Shown here one piece after another: positions 7,442 to 15,373 of a stretch of 26,460 nt of DNA. The translations under genes were made by a program, and so were the position numbers. This DNA comes from Candidatus Hodarchaeota archaeon (GTDB lineage: Archaea; Asgardarchaeota; Heimdallarchaeia; Hodarchaeales; YT1-039). The notes under the pieces were generated by a model, which made no database searches, was not told the origin of the DNA, and worked only from the letters and a program-made list of their open reading frames with translations. Every line of letters starts with the position of its first letter. The stretch's first letter is position 1. The stretch lies in NCBI GenBank assembly GCA_016840025.1, contig JAEOTF010000092.1:1-26460 (forward strand), read 5' to 3'.

Positions 7442-8749
7442 ATGACAGAAAAAAAGAAAATTGAATGGTATCATGAGTTCATTGACCTCAATTATCAACC
7501 TAAAAAGAATGATTTAATTGCTTTATTTTATTATGAGCCTTCTAAAGGGTTAACAAAAGAAGATGTGATCGGAAGGGTGGCTTCAGAAAGTAGTATCGGA
7601 ACTTGGACAACATTAGAAACTTTAGATGATCGAATCTATGGAATGAAAGCCTTATCGTTCTGGGATCAGAATAATCTAGTTAAGATTGCTTATCCCCTTG
7701 AATTGTGGGAGATGAACAATGTTCCCCAAATTATGTCAGGTGTAGCAGGTAATGTTTTTGGAATGAAAGCAGTAAAGAATCTGCGATTGCTTGATATCTC
7801 ATTACCCGAAGAGTTAGTCAAAAGCTTCAATGGCCCCAATATGGGTACAGAAGCAATAAAAAAAGTGTTCAAACTAGATAATGGTCCTATTCTTTCTTGT
7901 GTTCCTAAACCTAAAATTGGTATGACTACTGAACAACACATTCAGGTTGCTATTGACGCTTGGTCGGGAGGAATTCATTGCATTAAAGATGACGAAAATC
8001 TTACGTCTCAAACCTTTAATAAATTTGAAAGCCGTGTTGAAGGTTTAGCAAAAGCTCGTGATAAAGTAGAAAACGAAATAGGGGAGATTAGAGATGCTTA
8101 TATCAACGTTACTGCCGAAACAAAAGAAATGGAACGTCGAGTAAACCTCATTCATGACAATGGCTTTCGATACTTTATGGTGGATGTTGTAACTACTGGA
8201 TTTTCAGCGGTACAGACGATGAGTGATGTAGCAAAAGATCTGGATATGGCGATTCATGCTCATCGGGCAATGCATGCAACTTTCACGAAACATACAACCC
8301 ATGGTATCTCAATGTACCTTCTTGCAAAATTAATGAGGCTTATAGGTATGGATAATCTCCATATTGGCACAGTGGTTGGTAAACTTGATTCACCGAAACA
8401 AGATGTTTTGGATATGCGAGATTTACTCTTAAATAATGAGATTGGAGAAATTGAAGGCAGAGTATTATCCCAAAAATGGGAAAATCATAAAACAACAATG
8501 CCAATAGCTTCAGGTGGATTACACCCTGGTGTCCTTCCAGAACTTCTGGATCACTACCGTACCACCGATATTGGTATTCAGGTTGGAGGAGGCATTCATG
8601 GTCATCCTAATGGCACAAATGCAGGAGCCAAGGCAACCGTGGCAGCAATAGAAGCATGGAAAGAAGGGATTTCTTTAGAAGAAAAAGCAGAGACTCATTT
8701 AGAATTAGATCAAGCATTAAAAAGATGGGGATATCTAAAACCTGTTTAA
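7442..8749 (+). CDS. rbcL: Ribulose-1,5-bisphosphate carboxylase/oxygenase, Form III (archaeal) large subunit
   Basis: 435 residues from the ATG at 7442. An in-frame GTG at 7430 is less likely: from 7442 the N-terminus matches my recollection of the Thermococcus Form III enzyme in length up to the first strand, and GGTG lies 9 nt upstream. Catalytic residues all appear present (numbering approximate): E49, T54, W55, N104, K156 and K158 in VPKPKIG, carbamylated K182 with metal ligands D184/E185 in KDDEN, H274/R275, H307, loop-6 K314, S357-G358-G359 and the second phosphate-binding GGG near 382. Val in place of Thr before the first Lys, and the ending WGYLKPV, are Form III features. It should convert ribulose-1,5-bisphosphate and CO2 to 3-phosphoglycerate, usually in archaeal AMP salvage. 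No small-subunit gene is nearby. Loop 6 reads GTVVGKLDS, with Form I-like spacing. Confidence 0.95.
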   Translation: MTEKKKIEWYHEFIDLNYQPKKNDLIALFYYEPSKGLTKEDVIGRVASESSIGTWTTLETLDDRIYGMKALSFWDQNNLVKIAYPLELWEMNNVPQIMSGVAGNVFGMKAVKNLRLLDISLPEELVKSFNGPNMGTEAIKKVFKLDNGPILSCVPKPKIGMTTEQHIQVAIDAWSGGIHCIKDDENLTSQTFNKFESRVEGLAKARDKVENEIGEIRDAYINVTAETKEMERRVNLIHDNGFRYFMVDVVTTGFSAVQTMSDVAKDLDMAIHAHRAMHATFTKHTTHGISMYLLAKLMRLIGMDNLHIGTVVGKLDSPKQDVLDMRDLLLNNEIGEIEGRVLSQKWENHKTTMPIASGGLHPGVLPELLDHYRTTDIGIQVGGGIHGHPNGTNAGAKATVAAIEAWKEGISLEEKAETHLELDQALKRWGYLKPV

Positions 8750-8827
8750 ATAGTATGTAAAAGTTGGTTATTGTTTTTTTATAGTAATAAAGGTATGGGA
8801 CTATTAATAGAATAGGTGCTCCATTCT

Positions 8828-9478
8828 ATGCCATTATTCCATGATCGAACCGAAGCTGGTCACGTATTAGCAACGGAGCTAAAAGAATTTGTTAAAAAGC
8901 CTATTGCTGTTATTGCTGTCCCAAATGGTGGTGTTCCTGTAGCTATTCCTATTGCACATGAGTTTAATGTTCCTCTTTCCCTCATTGTAGTTCGAAAATT
9001 ACAAATCCCCTATAATCCAGAAGCAGGCTTTGGTGCTCTAACTTCTACCGACTTCATTATGCTTAATGAATCTCTTCTAGCTCATCTGCAATTAAAACAA
9101 GAAACTATTGATCAGGCTATTACAAAAGCACGTAACATTCTAGAAGCTAAATTACAACAATTTAAATCGTTTAGTTCCATAAACCTGACCAACAAGCACA
9201 CCTGTATAGTCGTGGACGATGGTTTGGCATCAGGTTACACTATGCGGGTAGCTATCGAGGCATTAAAGCAATATAACCCAAAGAAACTTATTATCGCTAC
9301 ACCTACTGCATCCCAGTCAGCTATAGACTTATTACAGTCACATGTTACACAAATTATTTGTCCCAACATTCATCGGGGTCCCTATTTTGCTGTAGCCGAT
9401 GCTTATCATAACTGGTATGATGTCCCAGATGAAGAAGTACATACTTTTCTCAAAGAGATTAAACCAGACGATAAATAA
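8828..9478 (+). CDS. Predicted phosphoribosyltransferase (COG1926 type)
   Basis: 216 residues from ATG 8828. A GTG at 8816 would add four residues, but family members begin close to the F-x-D-R-x-x-A-G motif seen here at residues 4-11. The PRPP-binding loop is IVVDDGLASGYT (127-138), the two acidic residues plus small-residue turn typical of type I phosphoribosyltransferases. VPNGGVPVA (31-39) and VVRKL..P.NPE..FGA (54-70) are the other COG1926 signatures. In that family an Arg usually takes the place of the Asn in P-N-G-G. The base or other substrate of COG1926 proteins is not established to my knowledge. It lies 78 nt downstream of RuBisCO on the same strand, so co-transcription and a role in PRPP/base recycling is plausible but inferred. 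Cytosolic. Confidence 0.88.
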   Translation: MPLFHDRTEAGHVLATELKEFVKKPIAVIAVPNGGVPVAIPIAHEFNVPLSLIVVRKLQIPYNPEAGFGALTSTDFIMLNESLLAHLQLKQETIDQAITKARNILEAKLQQFKSFSSINLTNKHTCIVVDDGLASGYTMRVAIEALKQYNPKKLIIATPTASQSAIDLLQSHVTQIICPNIHRGPYFAVADAYHNWYDVPDEEVHTFLKEIKPDDK

Positions 9479-9647
9479 TTCTAATTGATATGATAATAAT
9501 ACCCAGGTTTCTTCTAATAATACGATTCTAATAATCACAAAATGCAGTTGTTTTAGAAAATATTCTCTAAATAAGATATTGATAGAATACAATATTTATT
9601 GTTAAAATGATTCATAAATAGATAAAAATCATAATGGAGATACATTC

Positions 9648-10418
9648 TTGCGTCAAATGCCTATTTGGGGTCTTTTACTCTGTGTTATGTTTCTAACACC
9701 GTTAAATACAAGTGCTGGAGATGCTCCAAATTTCTCATTAAGAAATGTTAGAAATGGTGAGTATATATCTCTAAGTTCATATTGGGGAAAGGTAATTTTA
9801 CTTGACTTCTTTGCTGTATGGTGCGAACCATGCAAAATCACAATTCCGATTCTTCAGGAAACTAATGCAGCTTTTACTTCGGAATTTCAAATAATATCAA
9901 TCCATGAAAGTGGTCAAGGTCAAGAAAGCGACTCGGTAATCAATGATTTCATTAACGTAGAAGGCATGAATTGGGTGGTTGTGAATGATGAGTCTAATTC
10001 TGTTGGATTAAGTTATGGAGTTAACCCAATTCCAGCATTTTTCCTGATAGATCAAAGCGGTACTATTCAAAAATACCATGTGGGTTCCAACATTTCAGCA
10101 GACGATTTAATTGATGATATTACAACACTTCTTGGTAATGGAAATCTCAATAGTCCTCAAGATAAAGAAAATTTTCCTACTGCCTTAATTGGTGGTGCTA
10201 TCCTAGTAGGTGGAGTAGGAATTGGTGTTCTCTGGATGATAATTTCTAAACAATCGCAACAGATTTCTTCAACCGAGTTAAATCAAAGAATGGTAGTTCA
10301 ACGAGAAAAAGAAAAACGAGCACGAACTCAAATTTTAGAAAATATTGGAAAAAGAACTAACAATTCAGCAGCATCGGAAATAAATACAAAGAAACGTCCT
10401 CGAAAAAGAAGACGATAG
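9648..10418 (+). CDS. Membrane-anchored TlpA-like thioredoxin
   Basis: 256 residues. The TTG start at 9648 is supported by GGAG eight nt upstream; the next ATG would remove part of the signal sequence. A hydrophobic signal peptide or anchor (4-23) ends at TSAG. A thioredoxin/TlpA domain follows (about 25-162): strand, FFAVWCEPCK with redox Cys59 and Cys62, and the cis-Pro in NPIPAFFLID (P129). A glycine-rich membrane helix lies at about 178-200. After it comes a basic, helical, presumably cytosolic tail (201-256) ending in KKRPRKRRR. The thioredoxin domain therefore faces outside and probably reduces or isomerises disulfides of surface proteins, or serves cytochrome maturation. No ccd-like or cytochrome genes are adjacent. 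The long basic tail is unusual for TlpA proteins. Confidence 0.88.
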   Translation: MRQMPIWGLLLCVMFLTPLNTSAGDAPNFSLRNVRNGEYISLSSYWGKVILLDFFAVWCEPCKITIPILQETNAAFTSEFQIISIHESGQGQESDSVINDFINVEGMNWVVVNDESNSVGLSYGVNPIPAFFLIDQSGTIQKYHVGSNISADDLIDDITTLLGNGNLNSPQDKENFPTALIGGAILVGGVGIGVLWMIISKQSQQISSTELNQRMVVQREKEKRARTQILENIGKRTNNSAASEINTKKRPRKRRR

Positions 10419-10508
10419 ATTCAGCATTATGAGACCAATTCATTCCTCAAATATAGGAAATTTAATTCTTGAAGAAGGTCAGAAAAACTGACTTTATTAT
10501 TCTGAATC

Positions 10509-11144
10509 ATGGATTTCATTAAGCTGAATAAGAAAGCATGGAACTCAATTTCGAGAGCGGACAAAGTTATCAATACATATGAAGGAACTAAACAAAAAAT
10601 TCTCATAGATTCATTTATAAAACAACTACCAGCTAAAGCTACAGTTCTTGATCTTGGATGCGGTTATGGGATACCTATCACAAAAAAATTAGTTGATTCT
10701 GGATTTAAAGTCATTGGAATTGATTTTTCTAAAATAATGATTGAAAAAGCAAGAGAAAATGTCCCCCAGGCACATTTTATAGAAAGTTCAATGACGGAAA
10801 TTGATTTCAGAGAAGAATTTGATGGAATATTATCAAGCTTTTCGATGTTATGTTTAGATCCCGAGAATTTTCGACTTACTAGCTCTAAGATATGTAAAGC
10901 ATTAAAGAAAGGAGGATATTTTCTCCTATTTCTTAATGAACCTAGCCCTGAGGGTCATCGTGCGGAAGAAAGCTTAACAATAGTTCTCGGTGAACAGATG
11001 TATAGTCGTCCGTATACTTTAGATGAAATTAGGGAATATTTTGGAGTAGGGATGGATTTTATGACCGTAGAAAGAGAAATTTCGACAACAGATGAATATG
11101 GAAAAGAGTATACTCTCTTAATTCTGATGAAAAAAGAAAAATAA
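10509..11144 (+). CDS. Class I SAM-dependent methyltransferase
   Basis: 211 residues. The SAM-binding motif I is VLDLGCGYG (46-54), followed by the acidic residue at the end of strand 2 in VIGIDFS (68-74), giving a Rossmann methyltransferase of the methyltransferase-11/25 type. The length is typical of small-molecule or ubiquinone-biosynthesis-like members; the substrate cannot be told. There is no membrane segment. The gene starts 90 nt after the thioredoxin gene on the same strand with no obvious ribosome binding site, and its end is convergent with the isomerase-like gene, 21 nt away. The first residues W11-N12 and the following helix are typical of the substrate-cap part of such enzymes. 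Confidence 0.9.
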   Translation: MDFIKLNKKAWNSISRADKVINTYEGTKQKILIDSFIKQLPAKATVLDLGCGYGIPITKKLVDSGFKVIGIDFSKIMIEKARENVPQAHFIESSMTEIDFREEFDGILSSFSMLCLDPENFRLTSSKICKALKKGGYFLLFLNEPSPEGHRAEESLTIVLGEQMYSRPYTLDEIREYFGVGMDFMTVEREISTTDEYGKEYTLLILMKKEK

Positions 11145-11165
11145 GCTATTATTCTTCTTAAGACA

Positions 11166-12332
11166 TTATACTTTCTGGTATCTTGAAACAAATTCAAAAA
11201 ATTGGTCTATTTTTTTGGTATGGTCTCCTAGCACTAATATATGATGGTTTGCTATAGATTGCTCCAAAAAATAACTCACAGGTTTCTCTATTTTAATTTC
11301 AATTTGCGTTCTACAGGCTAATGAAATGCTTGTATTATTTAATATGGTACCTTTAGTTAACCACCAATTGGATAAATCTTTTCCACCTATTTTTAAGATG
11401 GTTACGTCCTGTGGCGTTTTAAAGCGTCCTCGAATAGCTACACTTTTATCTGTTTCAAAATGCGTGGTAATTGAGTATTCATCAAGCAACTGAAGAGCAA
11501 CCGTGCAATGTGCTAGAGTAACTGTGTTTTTCTGTGTATTCACACTAATCACATTCGCCATAAATGTTGGTTGATTCGTTAGTAATTTTAGAAGTAACAT
11601 AGTAAACGTAGAAGGGATGTCCCCTTCACATCCTGCTACTAATCCCTGATCATTAAGGTGGGAAAGAGCATAGCATGCAGTAATATCGGTCTCCAGAACG
11701 AATGAAAAACATTCAACGGATATGGCATCAAACTGGTTTTTTTTGGCTAACTGCTGTAATCTTTCTACTACTTTCACTGCTTCAATTATTCTTTCTTTAT
11801 CGACTTCATTGCTTGTAGCATTTTCTAGAAACTTATCACTCATTCTGTGAATGTTATCTGTGATTTCATTATCCGGAATGTCATAAAGCTCTGAAACGGG
11901 GATATGTCCAATAGTTATTCCCCACATCTCTTTAACAACCTCTTCATCAACTTTGGACGCTATTAGCCATTCAGATGGTGTACCAATTACACCAATTCTG
12001 CATTTGCTTAATTTGTTCATAATATCTGTAAATTCATTCCACTGTTTGATCATAAATGCTAATTCATCCAGTGTACCATGAATTATTTGAGCATTCTGTC
12101 CTCCATCTTCTAGGCACCCTCTTGTTTCCATTGCAGCGGGAAGTGAGTTGTTTAAATCATAACTGAGCAATATAATAGGTGACTTCAATTTAACCTTATT
12201 AACAAAAGAAGCTATAGCATTTTCAGTCCCTCCCGTTCCCACAAACAAAAAGAATAGCTCGTTGGTTTCTTGAGGATGATAATTAGACAAATAGTCTTCT
12301 TCTGTAACTTTCTGTTCCTTATTAACCTGCAA
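11166..12332 (-). CDS. L-fucose/L-arabinose isomerase-like protein
   Basis: 388 residues, shorter than classical FucI (about 590) or AraA (about 500), as for the COG2407 fucose-isomerase-like group. An N-terminal Rossmann-like part (28-130; VGTGGTE, IGVIGTPSEW) is followed by the isomerase core. Candidate metal/catalytic residues are E207 in SVECF, E236 and D238 in GCEGDIPS, and H364 in NHHILVLGDH near the C-terminus; these parallel the Glu-Asp-His set of FucI. It probably interconverts an aldose and a ketose using Mn2+ or a similar metal, but the sugar cannot be told and some COG2407 members have other roles. The start is a TTG at 12332, the only usual start between an upstream in-frame stop and the conserved region, with no good ribosome binding site. 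A run of nine A residues upstream is a possible assembly-error point. Confidence 0.8.
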   Translation of the reverse strand: MQVNKEQKVTEEDYLSNYHPQETNELFFLFVGTGGTENAIASFVNKVKLKSPIILLSYDLNNSLPAAMETRGCLEDGGQNAQIIHGTLDELAFMIKQWNEFTDIMNKLSKCRIGVIGTPSEWLIASKVDEEVVKEMWGITIGHIPVSELYDIPDNEITDNIHRMSDKFLENATSNEVDKERIIEAVKVVERLQQLAKKNQFDAISVECFSFVLETDITACYALSHLNDQGLVAGCEGDIPSTFTMLLLKLLTNQPTFMANVISVNTQKNTVTLAHCTVALQLLDEYSITTHFETDKSVAIRGRFKTPQDVTILKIGGKDLSNWWLTKGTILNNTSISLACRTQIEIKIEKPVSYFLEQSIANHHILVLGDHTKKIDQFFEFVSRYQKV

Positions 12333-12493
12333 CCGAGATAAAACGCTGACCTGTCTTTTTTTTTGGAGTTATCGGAGAGAAAAAAGGAATTATTCGAATT
12401 CTCATATTTGATCATCTTCATTATTCAATAATAATCAATAAATTTTGCTCTTATTGTAAGCTATTTTTGGTCACCTGTCACTTCTCACATAGA

Positions 12494-12937
12494 ATGGTGC
12501 TTTTTATGACAATGATTGTAGTATATATTCATGAATGGGAAGATCTTCGTCATATCGGTCTTCGAACAATAGAGATGGTTGAAAAAGCAGGAATATGGGA
12601 TTATCGTATCAATGAGAATGAGTTTAGTATCAGAGAAACGTTTCAGCATACAGTTAGAGCAATCTTTGAAGATACTGGAAATTGGTTTCTTAAAAATTCT
12701 TTACCATACAAAACCACTAATAAACCACAGAATGATTGGAATCAGGCTATTAATCGCATGATTAAAGCAATTAAAGATTTCCAAGATGAGGATCTTGAAA
12801 AGTCCTTCACTTTTCAATGGGGTGAAAAAACTACAATTGGTGGGGCTATACAACAAAATCTCTTTCATGCTATAGGCCACCTTGCTCAACTTAGAAATTG
12901 GTATGGAATCTACATACGTGCTAAAACTGATATTTAG
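12494..12937 (+). CDS. DinB-like four-helix protein
   Basis: 147 residues from ATG 12494. In-frame TTG 12467 and ATGs 12506 and 12512 are alternatives; the conserved fold begins around HEWEDLRH, so any of them works. The all-helical sequence and the His triad H52 (FQHTV), H125 and H129 (LFHAIGHLAQLRNWYG) match the DinB / YfiT-like metal-binding fold. Members include thiol-dependent transferases (bacillithiol, mycothiol) and many of unknown activity. With three His it can probably bind a divalent metal. It is divergent from the isomerase-like gene and alone in its unit. A role in thiol chemistry is possible but nothing here shows it. Confidence 0.78.
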   Translation: MVLFMTMIVVYIHEWEDLRHIGLRTIEMVEKAGIWDYRINENEFSIRETFQHTVRAIFEDTGNWFLKNSLPYKTTNKPQNDWNQAINRMIKAIKDFQDEDLEKSFTFQWGEKTTIGGAIQQNLFHAIGHLAQLRNWYGIYIRAKTDI

Positions 12938-13010
12938 TCCTATGATCTGCTGAGAAATTGTAAAATGAAAAAATAAAGTATTTAAATTCCAGGAAATTCC
13001 ATCTGGGTGA

Positions 13011-15032
13011 TTAAGAGTATTTTACTACATAGGGAAGGATCCTATAAATCTGGGTACCATTATTATATAGTTGATGAAAGTATGTTTCATCAATGAAGAT
13101 ATCTTTTGGAATGTTGACCCAATATTCAGCTGTGTAACTTGCATTAGGCGTAAGAAAGATATACTCAAGTCCCTCTCTTATCATCATTTGATGTTCGATT
13201 TCTCCTGCAACTCTACCTTCACTAGCATTTAGTGTTCGTAATTGGCTGTAAAGATCCCAAATTGCTTGAGATACAAGTGGACGGTCAGAAGCTGCAATAT
13301 TAGGAAATGCGATACTCCTTCCTGTAATACTGGGAATCCAAAATCCAGAGTCATCATTTAAAATGAATGCATCCTTAGGTGTATTGTTCTCAAGCCAACC
13401 ATAGGCATAAACATCGGATTCTGGAACTGTAGGACGATCTAATAATACTGTCATCCCCCCAACGGTCACTCCAATATTTATAGCAAGTATAATTCCGAGA
13501 ATGGTAATAATATTACGTTTATTCGCCGAAGAAAGCTGATTTATGAATGGTATCCGTTTAGAATCGAAAGAAATATGAAAATCGGGTTGTTTGATGTAGT
13601 TATAGGCCATAACTAGCCCTATTGATGCAAGGATGGCTCTAGGAATGAATATAAGCTGTTCTAAACGATAAGGCTGGATTAATTCAAAATAAGCTATTCT
13701 TCTATCAATAATCCATAGAAAAATTCCATGACCTATAGCCAAACTTATAGATGCAACAAACCAACCCACAAAAATACAGAGTTGCTCATTTTTCTCTTTT
13801 AAAATCTTATAGCTCGCAAGTAATGCAAAAAATGTTGTTATTTCAAAAGGTAAGCCCATAATTTCGTTAAGTACCCTTAACAATGCTCTATAACTAGGAT
13901 AGGGGTTTGTGAGTTTGTTTGGAGGCATATTAAGAAATATCCAAACATAATATGGAATTATGAGTAGAGCACCAGTGCTTATCATTAAAATGCCTTTTTT
14001 AATTTCTTGCCATTCTTTATTTGTGATAATTGTCGTTTTTTGATCAAAATATCGTCTTTTAACCCAAATTGTTGGAAAGTAGAATATAACTGCAGTCAAA
14101 AAGTAAAATAGTAAATGTGTATGTATTACTAACCCTCCTCCAAAAAGTATTCCAGATAACCACAAGTCTCTACTGCGGAAATCTTTCTCTGCCTTTAGAA
14201 AACAAGTAATTATGAAAGGAAGGATACAAACAACCGTTATCTCCGATATTCCTCCTCCAGGAAGCCATGAATACAATGTATATGTAGTTAGAAACATTCG
14301 TCCAAGAAATACAAGCACAAAAGGAATTAACAGAGCTACTCGTTCGTCATCCAGAAGTATAGATGATAATAAATAGATAGAACCAATTGTTAGCGCTGAT
14401 GAAACTATTTCAAAGCTTAATGTAAGGGTTACTACATCGATTGCCTGATAATTTACATTTAAAATTGTACAGATGACTACTCCGACAAACCCCGCTATCC
14501 CATGCGCTCCCTGAGGATAAATCACAGGGGCATCCCAAATAGGAGACCAGGTTGAAGAGAGATGTCCGTTTTTAATAAACAGCATTATAAGAATTGAATG
14601 AAAGTGATTATCAGTATTTTGATGAAGAACGCTAGATTCCGCTCCTGTCATACCAATTGAGGCTAAAAAGATATAGATAATCATCACGCTAAAGATTACG
14701 CTAATTCGATAAAAACTATCTTGTACTTGTTTCCATTCTTTTGAATCTGTCCAAGGTAATGACATTTTTTTCATAGAATTAATAGGGTTTTCATTAAATA
14801 GAATTGGTATCCATAAGACAATAGCTGTGGCACAAACTATAGGTAGATAATCTCCTCGTCTGATATCAAGGAAAAATAACATGTAATTTATCAAACTGAG
14901 GATAATTAATCCCGTAATTGTCTCTAAAAAGAATAACTCCATTTTTTTAAGTGTTTTAGCCCAGGTAAATAGTCTAGAAATTGGAGCCCCTAATATCCAT
15001 AGAGTAGGGACTAGAAGTAGCAGAACTATCAC
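13011..15032 (-). CDS. Multi-pass membrane protein, GT-C glycosyltransferase-like
   Basis: 673 residues with about 13 hydrophobic segments and a C-terminal soluble part (about 550-673). Features of GT-C enzymes are a first-loop acidic/His motif TDNHFH (D141, H145), a YPQGAH motif (172-177) as in DUF6541-like proteins, and the C-terminal signature AYGWLENNTPKDA...W...TGR typical of lipid-phosphosugar-dependent membrane transferases. It probably moves a sugar from a polyprenyl carrier to a glycolipid or protein on the outer face of the membrane; donor and acceptor are unknown. The start is a GTG at 15032. The frame stays open for another 15 hydrophobic codons upstream (reading KILSLFIAS) without a usual start codon, so the N-terminus is uncertain. 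The next upstream gene on this strand is more than 300 nt away. Confidence 0.8.
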   Translation of the reverse strand: MIVLLLLVPTLWILGAPISRLFTWAKTLKKMELFFLETITGLIILSLINYMLFFLDIRRGDYLPIVCATAIVLWIPILFNENPINSMKKMSLPWTDSKEWKQVQDSFYRISVIFSVMIIYIFLASIGMTGAESSVLHQNTDNHFHSILIMLFIKNGHLSSTWSPIWDAPVIYPQGAHGIAGFVGVVICTILNVNYQAIDVVTLTLSFEIVSSALTIGSIYLLSSILLDDERVALLIPFVLVFLGRMFLTTYTLYSWLPGGGISEITVVCILPFIITCFLKAEKDFRSRDLWLSGILFGGGLVIHTHLLFYFLTAVIFYFPTIWVKRRYFDQKTTIITNKEWQEIKKGILMISTGALLIIPYYVWIFLNMPPNKLTNPYPSYRALLRVLNEIMGLPFEITTFFALLASYKILKEKNEQLCIFVGWFVASISLAIGHGIFLWIIDRRIAYFELIQPYRLEQLIFIPRAILASIGLVMAYNYIKQPDFHISFDSKRIPFINQLSSANKRNIITILGIILAINIGVTVGGMTVLLDRPTVPESDVYAYGWLENNTPKDAFILNDDSGFWIPSITGRSIAFPNIAASDRPLVSQAIWDLYSQLRTLNASEGRVAGEIEHQMMIREGLEYIFLTPNASYTAEYWVNIPKDIFIDETYFHQLYNNGTQIYRILPYVVKYS

Positions 15033-15373
15033 TGATGCGATGAATAGTGAGAGTATTTTGTTAACCCCGAGTGGCTATGGACAAATATCGCTAAATAACT
15101 TCTTTTTTATAAGATTTTTGATCGAAGCAAGTAAAAATCTAGAGAAGTAAATTTCGTAATGATTTGCTTATGATACTAAGCTCTAGTAACTTTTTAAGGT
15201 GTTTAACATCAAATGAGAGGTTAATATGATTGAATATGTAGGATTGTACAAATTAAAGCGAAATGAATCGGATTTCTTGCACCTCAGCGGCTTTAACTCT
15301 AATTACCAGCTGTTCATTGTTGGACAGCTAAAAGAATTTATTTAGCATCCTTCACTTAGATTACAAATTACTA
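15033..15373. other. Intergenic region with one small plus-strand ORF
   Basis: The gap between two minus-strand glycosyltransferase genes holds a 39-codon plus-strand ORF with a good ribosome binding site (15226-15345) and, inside it, an imperfect inverted repeat (AGCTGTTC ... GGACAGCT, 15309-15331). I see nothing else supported. Confidence 0.5.
15226..15345 (+). CDS. Small 39-residue ORF with strong ribosome binding site
   Basis: A GAGAGGT sequence lies four nt before an ATG at 15226, the best Shine-Dalgarno match in this part of the window, and opens 39 codons ending in TAG at 15345. The product (MIEYVGLYKL... ending VGQLKEFI) is mixed polar/amphipathic with no membrane segment and no motif I recognise. 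It sits on the opposite strand from both flanking glycosyltransferase genes. An inverted repeat overlaps its last third, which could instead mark a structured RNA. It may be a small regulatory protein, the remnant of a larger gene, or chance. Confidence 0.4.
   Translation: MIEYVGLYKLKRNESDFLHLSGFNSNYQLFIVGQLKEFI

Noticed and set aside
4551..7442. The same 10-mer TTTTCATCCG directly before the possible starts at 4560 and 7430
   Set aside because: Only two occurrences at starts, spacing to the likely RuBisCO ATG (7442) differs, and the base composition makes chance plausible.
12212..12421. Minus-strand ORF overlapping the N-terminus of the isomerase-like gene in another frame, crossing a run of nine A residues
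   Set aside because: I considered a frameshift that would add an N-terminal extension. The isomerase-like protein already starts at a reasonable point and the overlapping frame shows no family motif, so I left it out. An indel in the A-run would be the only reason to reopen this.
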